NCBI RefSeq assembly: GCF_051014685.1
Contig: NW_027478443.1
Coordinates: 682,001-746,000, forward strand
Origin: Ptiloglossa arizonensis
Lineage: Eukaryota > Arthropoda > Insecta > Hymenoptera > Colletidae
Direction: 5' to 3'
DNA: 64,000 bases
Shown here: piece after piece, positions 9,726-22,554 of the stretch
Layout of the letters: each line of letters starts with the position of its first letter
How positions within the stretch are numbered: the stretch's first letter is position 1
Made by a program: the position numbers and the translations under genes
Notes under the pieces: model-generated
Databases searched by the model: none
The model's input: only the letters and a program-made list of their open reading frames with translations
Told to the model about the DNA's origin: nothing

Positions 9726-12382
9726 GGGGAAAAATACACTTACCGTTGTTATCGGGCGAGTTTCTACTTTCAAATGCAATAGGAATTTTTGGGCTAGGTC
9801 AATTCGTTCGCGAGATATGGGAGTTTGAAGCCAAGAAATGGTTGAGAAGGCAAAAAATTTTTCGCAATTCTGCTGCTCCAAACGCTTATCCAGAATGGCC
9901 TAGGGAAAAAATACACATACCGTTGTAATCGGGCGAGTTTCTACTTTCAAATGCAATACGAATTTTTGGGTTAGGTCAATCCGTTCGCGAGATATGGGAG
10001 ATTGAAGCCAAGAAATGGTTGAGAAGGCAAAACATTTTTCGCAATTCTGTTGATCCAAACGCTTAACCAGAATGGCCTAGGGAAAAAATACACATACCTT
10101 TGTAATCGGGCGAGTTTCTACTTTCAGATGCAGTAGGAATTTTTCGGTTAGGTCAATCCGTTCGCGAGATATGGGACTTTGAAGCTAAGAAATGGTTGAC
10201 AAGACAACCAATTTTTCGCAATTCTGCTGCTCCAATCGCTTAACCAGAATGACCTAGGGGAAAAATACACGTACCGTTGTAATCGGGCGACTTTCTACTT
10301 TCAAATGCAATAGGAATTTTTGGGTTAGGTCAATCCGTTCGCGAGATATGGGAGTTTGAAGCCAAGAAATGGTTGAGAAGGCAAAAAATTTTTCGCAATT
10401 CTGCTGCTCGAAACGCTTATCCAGAATGGCCTAGGGAAAAAATACACATACCGTTGTAATCGGGCGAGTTTCTACTTTCAGTTACAACAGGAATTTTTGG
10501 GTTAGGTCAATCCGTTCGCGAGATATGGGAGTTTGAAGCCAAGAAATGGTTGAGAAGGCAAAAAATTTTCCGCAATTCTGCTGCTTCAAACGCTTAACAA
10601 GAATGGCCTAGGGAAAAAATACACATACCGTTGTAATCGGGCGAGTTTCTACTTTCAGTTACAACAGGAATCTTTCGGTTAGGTCAATCCGTTCGCGAGA
10701 TATGGGAGTTTGAAGCTAAGAAATGGTTAAGGAGACAACAAAGTTTGCGCAATTCTGTTGCTCCAATCGCTTAACCAGAATGGCCTAGGGGAAAAATACA
10801 CGTACCGTTGTAATCGGGCGAGTTTCTACTTTCAAATGCAATAGGAATTTTTGGGTCAGGTCAATCCGTTCGCGAGATATGGGAGTTTGAAGCCAAGAAA
10901 TGGTTGCGAAGGCAAAAAATTTTTCGCAATTCTGCTGCTTCAAACGCTTAACCAGAATGGCCTAGGGAAAAAATACACATACCGTTGTAATCGGGCGAGT
11001 TTCTACTTTCAGATGCAATAGGAATTTTTGGGTTAGGTCAATCCGTTCGCGAGATATGGGAGTTTGAAGCCAAGGAATGGTTGAGAAGACAACAAATTTT
11101 TCGCAGTTCTGCTGCTCCAAACGCTTAACCAGAATGGGCTAGGGAAAAAATACACATACCTTTGTAATCGGGCGAGTTTCTACTTGCAGTTACAATAGGA
11201 ATTTTTGGGTTAGGTCAATCCGTTCGCGAGGTATGGGACTTTGAAGCTAAGAAATGGTTGACAGTACAACAAATTTTTCGCAATTCTGTTGCTCCAATCG
11301 CTTAACCAGAATGACCTAGGGGAAAAATACACGTACCGTTGTAATCGGGCGAGTTTCTACTTTCAAATGCAATAGGAATTTTTGGGTTAGGTCAATCCGT
11401 TCGCGAGATATGGGAGTTTGAAGCCAAGAAATGGTTGAGAAGGCAAAAAATTTTTCGCAATTCTGCTGCTTCAAACGATTAAACAGAATGGCCTAGGGAA
11501 AAAATACACTTACCTTTGTAATCGGGCGAGTTTCTACTTTCAGATGCAATAGGAATTTTTGGGTTAGGTCAATCCGTTCGCGAGATATGGGAGTTTGCAG
11601 CCAAGAAATGGTTGAGAAGGCAAAAAATTTTTCGCAATTCTGCTGCTTCAAACGCTTAACCAGAATGGACTAGGGAAAAAATACACATACCGTTGTAATC
11701 GGGCGAGTTTCTACTTTCAGTTACAATAGGAATTTTGGGTTAGGTCAATCCGTTCGCGAGATATGGGACTTTGAAGCTAAGAAATGGTTGACAAGACAAC
11801 AAATTTTTCGCAATTCTGTTGCTCCAATCGCTTAACCAGAATGACCTAGGGGAAAAATATACATACCGTTGTAATCGGGCGAGTTTCTACTTTCAGTTAC
11901 AATAGGAATTTTTGGGTTAGGTCAATCCGTTCGCGAGATATGGGAGTTTGAGCCAAGAAATGGTTGGGAAGGCAAAACATTTTTCGCAATTCTGCTGCTC
12001 CAAACGCTTAACCGGAATGGCCTAGGGAAAAAATACGCATACCGTTGTATTCGGGCGAGTTTCTACTTTCAGACGTAGCAGTAATTTTTGGGTATGGTCA
12101 ATCCGTTCGCGAGATATGGGACATTGAAGCTGAGAAATGGTTGAGAGGACAACAAATTTTTCGCATTTCTGCTGCTCCAAACGCATAACCAGAATGGCCT
12201 AGGGAAAAAATACACATACCGTTGTAATCGGGCGAGTTCCTACTTTCAGATGCAATATGAACTTTTGGGTTAGGTCAATCCGTTCGCGAGATATGGGAGT
12301 TTGAAGCTAAGAAATGGTTAAGAAGACAACAAAGTTTTCGCAATTCTGCTGCTTCAAACGCTTAACCAGAATGACCTAGGGG
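9726..12382 (+). repeat. Three-monomer higher-order repeat, about five units
   Basis: The CTAGGGG variant falls at 9726, 10257, 10788, 11319, 11849 and 12379: steps of 531, 531, 531, 530 and 530, i.e. every third monomer. In most units it is preceded by CAATCGCTTAACC and followed by CAAATGCAATAGG in the next monomer. Exceptions are the unit at 11849, which has GTTACAATAGG instead, and the one at 12379, which follows CTTCAAACGC. The two monomers between markers vary more. An earlier marker at 9018 is four monomers away, so the trimer rhythm begins at about 9.7 kb. Confidence 0.75.
12025..12201 (+). repeat. Most divergent single monomer noticed
   Basis: This full-length unit carries several variants I did not see elsewhere: GTATTCGGGCG, GACGTAGCAGTAATTTT, GGGTATGGTC, GACATTGAAGCTGAG, GAGAGGACAAC, GCATTTCTGC and ACGCATAACC. 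Its 177-bp length and all landmarks are kept, including both CENP-B-box-like sites. It reads as an old unit that has escaped homogenisation. Confidence 0.7.
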
Positions 12383-12399
12383 AAAAATACACGTACCGT

Positions 12400-15300
12400 T
12401 GTAATCGGGCGAGTTTCTACTTTCAAATGCAATAGGAATTTTTGGGTTAGGTCAATCCGTTCGCGAGGTATGGGACTTTGAATCTAAGAAACGGTTGACA
12501 AGACAAAAATTTTTCGCAATTCTGCTGCTCCAATCGCTTATCCAGAATGACCTAGGGAAAAAATACACATACCGTTGTAATGGGGCGAGTTTCTACTTTC
12601 ACACGCAACAGGAATTTTTGGGTTAGGTCAATCCGTTCGCGAGATATGGGAGTTTGAAGCCAAGAAATGGTTGAGAAGGCAAAACATTTTTCGCAATTCT
12701 GCTGCTCCAAACGCTTAACCAGAATGGCCTAGGGAAAAAATACACATACCGTTGTAACCGGGCGAGTTTCTACTTGCAAATGCAATAGGAATTTTTGGGT
12801 TAGGTCAATCCGTTCGCTAGATATGGGAGTTTGAAGCCAAGAAATGGTTGACAAGGCAAACATTTTTCGCAATTCTGCTGCTCCAAACGCTTAACCAGAA
12901 TGGCCTAGGGAAAAAATACACATACCGTTGTAATCGGGCGAGTTTCTACTTTCAGACGCAACAGGAATTTTTGGGTTAGGTCAATCCGTTCGCGAGATAT
13001 GGGAGTTTGAAGCTAAGAAATGGTTAAGAAGACAACAAAGTTTGCGCCATTTTGCTGCTCCAAACGCTTAACCAGAATGGCCTAGGGAAAAAATACACAT
13101 ACCGTTGTAATCGGGCGAGTTTCTACTTTCAGTTACAATAGGAATTTTGGGTTAGGTCAATCCGTTCGCGAGATATGGGACTTTGAAGCTAAGAAATGGT
13201 TGACAAGACAACAAATTTTTCGCAATTCTGCTGCTCCAATCGCTTAACCAGAATGACCTAGGGGAAAAATACACGTACCGTTGTAATCGGGCGAGTTTCT
13301 ACTTTCAAATGCAATAGGAATTTTTGGGTTAGGTCAATCCGTTCGCGAGGTATGGGAGTTTGAAGCCAAGAAATGGTAGAGATGGCAAACAATTTTCACA
13401 ATTCTGCTGCTCCAAACGCTTAACCAGAATGGCCTAGGGAAAAAATACACATACCTTTGTAATCGGGCGAGTTTCTACTTTCAGATGCAACAGGAATTTT
13501 TGGGTTAGGTCAATCCGTTCGCGAGATATGGGAGTTTGAAGCCAAGAAATGGTTGACAAGACAACAAATTTTTCGCAATTCTGCTGCTCCAATCGCTTAA
13601 CCAGAATGACCTAGGGAAAAATACACATACCGTTGTAATCGGGCGAGTTTCTACTTTCAGTTACAATAGGAATTTTTGGGTTAGGTCAATCTGTTCACGA
13701 GATATGGGAGTTTGAAGCTAAGAAATGGTTAAGAAGACAACAAAGTTTTCGCACTTCTGCTGCTCGAAACGCTTAACCAGAATGGCCTAGGGAAAAAATA
13801 CACATACCGTTGTAATGGGGCGAGTTTCTACTTTCACACGCAACAGGAATTTTTGGGTTAGGTCAATCCGTTCGCGAGATATGGGAGTTTGCAGCCAAGA
13901 AATGGTTGAGAAGGCAAAAAATTTTTCGCAATTCTGCTGCTTCAAACGCTTAACCAGAATGGACTAGGGAAAAAATACACATACCATTGTAATCGGGCGA
14001 GTTTCTACTTTCAGTTACAATAGGAATTTTGGGTTAGGTCAATCCGTTCGCGAGATATGGGACATTGAAGCTAAGAAATGGTTGACAAGACAACAAATTT
14101 TTCGCAATTCTGTTGCTCCAATCGCTTAACCAGAATGACCTAGGGGAAAAATACACATACCTTTGTAATCGGGCGAGTTTCTACTTTCAAATGCAATAGG
14201 AATTTTTGGGTTAGGTCAATCCGTTCGCGAGATATGGGACTTTGAATCTAAGAAACGGTTGACAAGACAAAAATTTTTCGCAATTCTGCTGCTCCAATCG
14301 CTTATCCAGAATGACCTAGGGAAAAAATACACATACCGTTGTAATGGGGCGAGTTTCTACTTTCACACGCAACAGGAATTTTTGGGTTAGGTCAATCCGT
14401 TCGCGAGATATGGGAGTTTGAAGCCAAGAAATGGTTGAGAAGGCAAAACATTTTTCGCAATTCTGCTGCTCCAAACGCTTAACCAGAATGGCCTAGGGAA
14501 AAAATACACATACCGTTGTAACCGGGCGAGTTTCTACTTGCAAATGCAATAGGAATTTTTGGGTTAGGTCAATCCGTTCGCTAGATATGGGAGTTTGAAG
14601 CCAAGAAATGGTTGACAAGGCAAACATTTTTCGCAATTCTGCTGCTCCAAACGCTTAACCAGAATGGCCTAGGGAAAAAATACACATACCGTTGTAATCG
14701 GGCGAGTTTCTACTTTCAGACGCAACAGGAATTTTTGGGTTAGGTCAATCCGTTCGCGAGATATGGGAGTTTGAAGCTAAGAAATGGTTAAGAAGACAAC
14801 AAAGTTTGCGCCATTTTGCTGCTCCAAACGCTTAACCAGAATGGCCTAGGGAAAAAATACACATACCGTTGTAATCGGGCGAGTTTCTACTTTCAGTTAC
14901 AATAGGAATTTTGGGTTAGGTCAATCCGTTCGCGAGATATGGGACTTTGAAGCTAAGAAATGGTTGACAAGACAACAAATTTTTCGCAATTCTGCTGCTC
15001 CAATCGCTTAACCAGAATGACCTAGGGGAAAAATACACGTACCGTTGTAATCGGGCGAGTTTCTACTTTCAAATGCAATAGGAATTTTTGGGTTAGGTCA
15101 ATCCGTTCGCGAGGTATGGGAGTTTGAAGCCAAGAAATGGTAGAGATGGCAAACAATTTTCACAATTCTGCTGCTCCAAACGCTTAACCAGAATGGCCTA
15201 GGGAAAAAATACACATACCTTTGTAATCGGGCGAGTTTCTACTTTCAGATGCAACAGGAATTTTTGGGTTAGGTCAATCCGTTCGCGAGATATGGGAGTT

Positions 15301-15579
15301 TGAAGCCAAGAAATGGTTGACAAGACAACAAATTTTTCGCAATTCTGCTGCTCCAATCGCTTAACCAGAATGACCTAGGGGAAAAATACACATACCGTTG
15401 TAATCGGGCGAGTTTCTACTTTCAGTTACAATAGGAATTTTTGGGTTAGGTCAATCTGTTCACGAGATATGGGAGTTTGAAGCTAAGAAATGGTTAAGAA
15501 GACAACAAAGTTTTCGCACTTCTGCTGCTCGAAACGCTTAACCAGAATGGCCTAGGGAAAAAATACACATACCGTTGTA
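12400..15579 (+). repeat. Ten-monomer tandem duplication (offset 1,764 bp)
   Basis: About 12400-13815 recurs at about 14180-15579. Shared markers are GTAATGGGGCGAG (12581 and 14345), GAATCTAAGAAACGG, CCATTTTGCTGC, GGCAAACAATTTTCAC and CAATCTGTTCACGAG. Differences include GAGGTATGGGAC against GAGATATGGGAC near the start, and AGGGAAAAATAC against AGGGGAAAAATAC near 13.62 kb. Parts also match 1.4-2.48 kb at an offset of about 11,145 (AACCGGG, GCTAGATATGG, TTTGCGCCAT), linking the two ends of the left domain. Confidence 0.8.
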
Positions 15580-18500
15580 ACCGGGCGAGTTTCTACTTGC
15601 AAATGCAATAGGAATTTTTGGGTTAGGTCAATCCGTTCGCTAGATATGGGAGTTTGAAGCCAAGAAATGATTGACAAGGCAAACATTTTTCGCAATTCTG
15701 CTGCTCCAAACGCTTAACCTGAATGGCCTAGGGAAAAAATACACATACCGTTGTAATCGGTCGAGTTTCTACTTTCAGACGCAACAGGAATTTTTTGGTT
15801 AGGTCAATCCGTTCGCGAGATATGGGAGTTTGAAGCCAAGAAATTGTTGAGAAGGCAAAACATTTTTCGCAATTCTGCTGCTCCAAACGCTTAACAAGAA
15901 TGGCCTAGGGAAAAAATACACATACCGTTGTAATAGGGCGAGTTTCTACTTTCAGTTACAATAGGAATTTTTGGGTTGGGTCAATCCGTTCGCGAGATAT
16001 GGGAGTTTGAAGCCAAGAAATGGTTGAGAAGACAACAACTTTTTCGCAATTCTGCGGCTCCAAACGCTTAACCAGAATGGCCTAGGGAAAAAATACACAT
16101 ACCGTTGTAATCGGGCGAGTTTCTACTTCCACACGGAACAGGAATTTTTGGGTTAGGTCAATCCGTTCGCGAGATATGGGAGTTTGAAGCCAAGAAATGG
16201 TTGAGAAGGCAAAACATTTTTCGCAATTCTGCTGATCCAAACGCTTAAGCAGAATGGCCTAGGGAAAAAATACACATACCGTTGTAATCGGGCGAGTTTC
16301 TACTTTCAGATGCAATAGGAATTTTTGGGTTAGGTCAATCCGTTCGCGAGATATGGGAGTTTGAAGCTAAGAAATGGTTAAGAAGACAACAAAGTTTTCG
16401 CACTTCTGCTGCTCCAAACGCTTAACCAGAATGGCCTAGGGAAAAAATACACATACCGTTGTAATCGGGCGAGTTTCTACTTTCAGACGCAACAGGAATT
16501 TTTGGGTTAGGTCAATCCGTTCGCGAGATATGGGAGTTTGAAGCCAAGAAATGGTTGAGAAGACAACAACTTTTTCGCAATTCTGCGGCTCGAAACGCTT
16601 AACCAGAATGGCCTAGGGAAAAAACACACATACCGTTGTAATCGGGCGGGTTTCTACTTTCAGATGCAACAGGAATTTTTGGGTTAGGTCAATCCGTTCG
16701 CGAGATATGGGAGTTTGAAGCCAAGAAATGGTTGAGAAGGCAAAAAATTTTTCGCAAATCTGCTGCTTCAAACGCTTAACCAGAATGGCCTAGGGAAAAA
16801 ATACACATACCGTTGTAATCGGGCGAGTTTCTACTTTCAGATGCAAAGGAATTTTTGGGTTAGGTCAATCCGTTCGCGAGATATGGGAGTTTGAAGCTAA
16901 GAAATGGTTAAGAAGACAACAAAGTTTTCGCTATTCTGCTGCTCCAAACGCTTAACCAGAATGGCCTAGGGAAAAAATACACCTACCGTTGTAATCGGGC
17001 GAGTGTCTACTTTCACACGCAACAGGAATTTTTAGGTTAGGTCAATCCGTTCGCGAGATATGGGAGTTTGAAGCCAAGAAATGGTTGAGAAGGCAAAACA
17101 TTTTTCGCAATTCTGCTGATCCAAACGCTTAACCAGAATGGCCTAGGGAAAAAATACACATACCGTTGTAATCGGGCGAGTTTCTACTTTCAGACGCAAC
17201 AGGAATTTTTGGGTTAGGTCAATCCGTTCGCGAGATATGGGAGTTTGAAGCCAAGAAAATGTTGAGAAGGCAAAACATTTTTCGCAATTCTGCTGATCCA
17301 AACGCTTAACCAGAATGTCCTATGGAAAAAATACACATACCTTTGTAATCGGGCGAGTTTCTACTTTCAGATGCAATAGGAATTTTTGGGTTAGGTCAAT
17401 CCGTTCGCGAGATATGGGAGTTTGAAGCCAAGAAATGGTTGAGGAGGCAAAACATTTTTCGCAATTCTGCTGCTCCAAACGCTTAACAAGAATGGCCTAG
17501 GGAAAAAATACACATACCGTTGTAATCGGGCGAGTTTCTACTTTCACACGCAACAGGAATTTTTAGGTTAGGTCAATCCGTTCGCGAGATATGGGAGTTT
17601 GAAGCCAAGAAATGGTTGAGAAGGCAAAACATTTTTCGCAATTCTGCTGATCCAAACGCTTAACCAGAATGGCCTAGGGAAAAAATACACATACCGTTGT
17701 AATCGGGCGAGTTTCTACTTTCAGACGCAACAGGAATTTTTGGGTTAGGTCAATCCGTTCGCGAGATATGGGAGTTTGAAGCCAAGAAAATGTTGAGAAG
17801 GCAAAACATTTTTCGCAATTCTGCTGATCCAAACGCTTAACCAGAATGTCCTATGGAAAAAATACACATACCTTTGTAATCGGGCGAGTTTCTACTTTCA
17901 GATGCAATAGGAATTTTTGGGTTAGGTCAATCCGTTCGCGAGATATGGGAGTTTGAAGCCAAGAAATGGTTGAGGAGGCAAAACATTTTTCGCAATTCTG
18001 CTGCTCCAAACGCTTAACAAGAATGGCCTAGGGAAAAAATACACATACCGTTGTAATCGGGCGAGTTACTACTTTCAGATGCAACAGGAACTTTTGCGTT
18101 AGGTCAATCCGTTCGCGAGATATGGGAGTTTGAAGCCAAGAAATGGTTGAGACGGCAAAAAATTTTTCGCAAATCTGCTGCTTCAAACGCTTAACCAGAA
18201 TGGCCTAGGGAAAAAATACACATACCGTTGTAATCGGGCGAGTTTCTACTTTCAGATGCAATAGGAATTTTTGGGTTAGGTCAATCCGTTCGCGAGATAT
18301 GGGAGTTTGAAGCTAAGAAATGGTTAAGAAGACAACAAAGTTTTCGCAATTCTGCTGCTCCAAACGCTTAACCAGAATGGCCTAGGGAAAAAATACACCT
18401 ACCGTTGTAATCGGGCGAGTTTCTACTTTCAGTTACAGTAGGAATTTTTGGGTTAGGTCAATCCGTTCGCGAGATATGGGAGTTTGAAGCCAAGGAATGG

Positions 18501-19369
18501 TTGAGAAGACAACAAATTTTTCGCAATTCTGCTGCTCCAAACGCTTAACCAGAATGGCCTAGGGAAAAAATACACATACCTTTGTAATCGGTCGAGTTTC
18601 TACTTTCAGATGCAATAGGAATTTTTGGGTTAGGTCAATCCGTTCGCGAGATATGGGAGTTTGAAGCCAAGAAATGGTTGAGGAGGCGAAACATTTTTCG
18701 CAATTCTGCTGCTCCAAACGCTTAACAAGAATGGCCTCGGGAAAAAATACACATACCGTTGTAATCGGGCGAGTTTCTACTTTCAGTTACAGTAGGAATT
18801 TTTGGGTTAGGTCAATCCGTTCGCGAGATATGGGAGTTTGAAGCCAAGGAATGGTTGAGAAAACAACAAATTTTTCGCAATTCTGCTGCTCCAAACGCTT
18901 AACCAGAATGGGCTAGGGAAAAAATACACATACCGTTGTAATCGGGCGTGTTTCTACTTTCACACGGAACAGGAATTTTTGGGTTAGGTCAATCCGTTCG
19001 CGAGATATGGGAGTTTGAAGCCAAGAAATGGTTGAGAAGGCAAAACATTTTTCGCAATTCTGCTGATCCAAACGCTTAAGCAGAATGGCCTAGGGAAAAA
19101 ATACACATACCGTTGTAATCGGGCGAGTTTCTACTTTCAGATGCAATAGGAATTTTTGGGTTAGGTCAATCCGTTCGCGAGATATGGGAGTTTGAAGCTA
19201 AGAAATGGTTAAGAAGACAACAAAGTTTTCGCACTTCTGCTGCTCCAAACGCTTAACCAGAATGGCCTAGGGAAAAAATACACATACCGTTGTAACCGGG
19301 CGAGTTTCTACTTGCAAATGCAATAGGAATTTTTGGATTAGGTCAATCCGTTCGCTAGATATGGGAGTT
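15580..19369 (+). repeat. Mixed monomers between left domain and first 18-mer pair
   Basis: No single long higher-order repeat covers this part. A two-monomer piece at about 16110-16455 recurs at 18940-19285 (offset 2,831, sixteen monomers), marked by the rare CACACGGAACAGG. It contains the three-monomer duplication at 17.0-18.0 kb. Monomer types of both later 18-mers appear here singly, so this may be a source or decayed edge of the right domain. Confidence 0.55.
17015..18041 (+). repeat. Three-monomer tandem duplication (offset 531 bp)
   Basis: About 17015-17510 recurs at 17546-18041. Both copies have GAATTTTTAGGTTAGG after CACACGCAACAG, then GAAAATGTTGAGAAGG, then AATGTCCTATGG, then GGTTGAGGAGGC with AACAAGAATGG. 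The one clear difference at the left edge is GAGTGTCTAC in copy 1 against GAGTTTCTAC in copy 2. The offset is exactly 3 x 177. Confidence 0.8.
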
Positions 19370-22300
19370 TGAAGCCAAGAAATGGTTGACCAGGCAAACA
19401 TTTTTCGCAATTCTGCTGCTCCAAACGCTTAACCAGAATGGCCTAGGGAAAAAATACACATACCGTTGTAATAGGGCGAGTTTCTACTTTCAGACGCAAC
19501 AGGAATTTTTGGGTTAGGTCAATCCGTTCGCGAGATATGGGAGTTTGAAGCCAAGAAATTGTTGAGAAGGCAAAACATTTTTCGCAATTCTGCTGATCCA
19601 AACGCTTAACCAGAATGGCCTATGGAAAAAATACACATACCTTTGTAATCGGGCGAGTTTCTACTTTCAGATGCAATAGGAATTTTTGGGTTAGGTCAAT
19701 CCGTTCGCGAGATATGGGAGTTTGAAGCTAAGAAATGGTTAAGAAGACAACAAAGTTTTCGCAATTCTGCTGCTCCAAACGCTTAACCAGAATGGCCTAG
19801 GGAAAAAATACACCTACCGTTGTAATCGGGCGAGTTTCTACTTTCACACGCAACAGGAATTTTTGGGTTAGGTCAATCCGTTCGCGAGATATGGGAGTTT
19901 GAAGCCAAGAAATGGTTGAGAAGGCAAAACATTTTTCGCAATTCTGCTGATCCAAACGCTTAACCAGAATGGCCTAGGGAAAAAATACACAAACCGTTGT
20001 AATCGGGCGAGTTTCTTCTTTCAGACGCAACAGGAATTTTTGGGTTAGGTCAATCCGTTCGCGAGATATGGGAGTTTGAAGCCAAGAAAATGTTGAGAAG
20101 GCAAAACATTTTTCGCAATTCTGCTGATCCAAACGCTTAACCAGAATGGCCTATGGAAAAAATACACATACCGTTGTAATCGGGCGAGTTACTACTTTCA
20201 GATGCAACAGGAACTTTTGCGTTAGGTCAATCCGTTCGCGAGATATGGGAGTTTGAAGCCAAGAAATGGTTGAGAAGGCAAAAAATGTTTCGCAATTCTG
20301 CTGCATCAAACGCTTAACCAGAATGGCCTAGGGAAAAAATACACATACCGTTGTAATCGGGCGAGTTTCTACTTTCAGTTACAATAGGAATTTTTGGTTT
20401 GGGTCAATCCGTTCGCGAGATATGGGAGTTTGAAGCCAAGAAATGGTTGAGAAGACAACAACTTTTTCACAATTCTGCGGGTCCAAACGCTTAACCAGAA
20501 TGGCCTAGGGAAAAAATACACCTACCGTTGTAATCGGGCGAGTTTCTACTTTCAGTTACAGTAGGAATTTTTGGGTTAGGTCAATCCGTTCGCGAGATAT
20601 GGGAGTTTGAAGCCAAGGAATGGTTGAGAAGACAACAAATTTTTCGCAATTCTGCTGCTCCAAACGCTTAACCAGAATGGGCTAGGGAAAAAATACACAT
20701 ACCGTTGTAATCGGGCGAGTTTCTACTTTCACACGCAACAGGAATTTTTTGGGTTAGGTCAATCCGTTCGCGAGATATGGGAGTTTGAAGCCAAGAAATG
20801 GTTGAGAAGGCAAAACATTTTTCGCAATTCTGCTGGTCCAAACGCTTAAGCAGAATGGCCTAGGGAAAAAATACACATACCGTTGTAATCGGGCGAGTTT
20901 CTACTTTCAGATGCAATAGGAATTTTTGGGTTAGGTCAATCGGTTCGGGAGATATGGGAGTTTGAAGCTAAGAAATGGTTAAGAAGACAACAAAGTTTTC
21001 GCACTTCTGCTGCTCCAAACGCTTAACCAGAATGGCCTAGGGAAAAAATACACATACCGTTGTAACCGGGCGAGTTTCTACTTGCAAATGCAATAGGAAT
21101 TTTTGGATTAGGTCAATCCGTTCGCTAGATATGGGAGTTTGAAGCCAAGAAATGGTTGACCAGGCAAACATTTTTCGCAATTCTGCTGCTCCAAACGCTT
21201 AACCAGAATGGCCTAGGGAAAAAATACACATACCGTTGTAATCGGGCGAGTTTCTACTTTCAGACGCAACAGGAATTTTTGGGTTAGGTCAATCCGTTCG
21301 CGAGATATGGGAGTTTGAAGCCAAGAAATTGTTGAGAAGGCAAAACATTTTTCGCAATTCTGCTGGTCCAAACGCTTAACCAGAATGGCCTATGGAAAAA
21401 ATACACATACCTTTGTAATCGGGCGAGTTTCTACTTTCAGATGCAATAGGAATTTTTGGGTTAGGTCAATCCGTTCGCGAGATATGGGAGTTTGAAGCTA
21501 AGAAATGTTTAAGAAGACAACAAAGTTTTCGCAATTCTGCTGCTCCAAACGCTTAACCAGAATGGCCTGGGGAAAAAATACACCTACCGTTGTAATCGGG
21601 CGACTTTCTACTTTCACACGCAACAGGAATTTTTGGGTTAGGTCAATCCGTTCGCGAGATACGGGAGTTTGAAGCCAAGAAATGGTTGAGAAGGCAAAAC
21701 ATTTTTCGCAATTCTGCTGATCCAAACGCTTAACCAGAATGGCCTAGGGAAAAAATACACATACCTTTGTAATCGGGCGAGTTTCTACTTTCAGATGCAA
21801 TAGGAATTTTTGGGTTAGGTCAATCCGTTCGCGAGATATGGGAGTTTGAAGCTAAGAAATGGTTAAGAAGACAACAAAGTTTTCGCAATTCTGCTGCTCC
21901 AAACGCTTAACCAGAATGGCCTAGGGAAAAAATACACCTACCGTTGTAATCGGGCGACTTTCTACTTTCACACGCAACAGGAATTTTTGGGTTAGGTCAA
22001 TCCGTTCGCGAGATATGGGAGTTTGAAGCCAAGAAATGGTTGAGAAGGCAAAACATTTTTCGCAATTCTGCTGATCCAAACGCTTAACCAGAATGTCCTA
22101 TGGAAAAAATACACATACCTTTGTAATCGGGCGAGTTTCTACTTTCAGATGCAATAGGAATTTTTGGGTTAGGTCAATCCGTTCGCGAGATATGGGAGTT
22201 TGAAGCCAAGAAATGGTTGAGGAGGCAAAACATTTTTCGCAATTCTGCTGCTCCAAACGCTTAACAAGAATGGCCTAGGGAAAAAATACGCATACCGTTG

Positions 22301-22554
22301 TAATCGGGCGAGTTACTACTTTCAGATGCAACAGGAACTTTTGCGTTAGGTCAATCCGTTCGCGAGATATGGGAGTTTGAAGCCAAGAAATGGTTGAGAA
22401 GGCAAAAAATGTTTCGCAATTCTGCTGCATCAAACGCTTAACCAGAATGGCCTAGGGAAAAAATACACATACCGTTGTAATCGGGCGAGTTTCTACTTTC
22501 AGTTACAATAGGAATTTTTGGGTTGGGTCAATCCGTTCGCGAGATATGGGAGTT
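19370..22554 (+). repeat. 18-monomer higher-order unit A, copy 1 (3,185 bp)
   Basis: This stretch is followed directly by a second copy at 22555-25739. Rare variants appear in both at an offset of 3,185: GTAATAGGGCG (19471 and 22656), ACACAAACCG (19991 and 23176), TTTCTTCTTTC, GGTTTGGGTC, a six-T tract in GGAATTTTTTGGG, CAATCGGTTCGGGAG, GAAATGTTTAAG and GATACGGGAG. The only mismatch I noticed is ACACATACC here against ACAAATACC near 22820. The copies abut with no sequence between them, so this is a true tandem duplication, 18 x 177 minus 1. Confidence 0.85.
21650..21666 (+). other. Exact CENP-B box match, site 1 of 7
   Basis: GTTCGCGAGATACGGGA fits NTTCGNNNNANNCGGGN at all nine fixed bases and matches the human box at 12 of 17. 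It arises from the common monomer by a single T to C difference (TATGGG to TACGGG). The host monomer is a CACACGCAACAGG unit with GGCGACTTTC, inside 18-monomer unit A copy 1. Protein binding is not shown. Confidence 0.7.

Larger units (their letters stand above)
1..15580 (+). repeat. Left satellite domain (CAATCGC / GACCTAGGGG variant set)
   Basis: Monomers with CCAATCGCTTA followed by GACCTAGGGG recur throughout this part; the last one I see is near 15.38 kb. Other variants concentrated here are GGGACTTTGAAGCTAAG, GACAAGACAACAAATT, TTTGCGCC and CACGTACCG. The right-domain variants CCTATGG and GTTACTAC are absent. Neighbouring monomers differ more from each other than in the right domain, which suggests an older, less recently homogenised part of the array. 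Confidence 0.75.
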
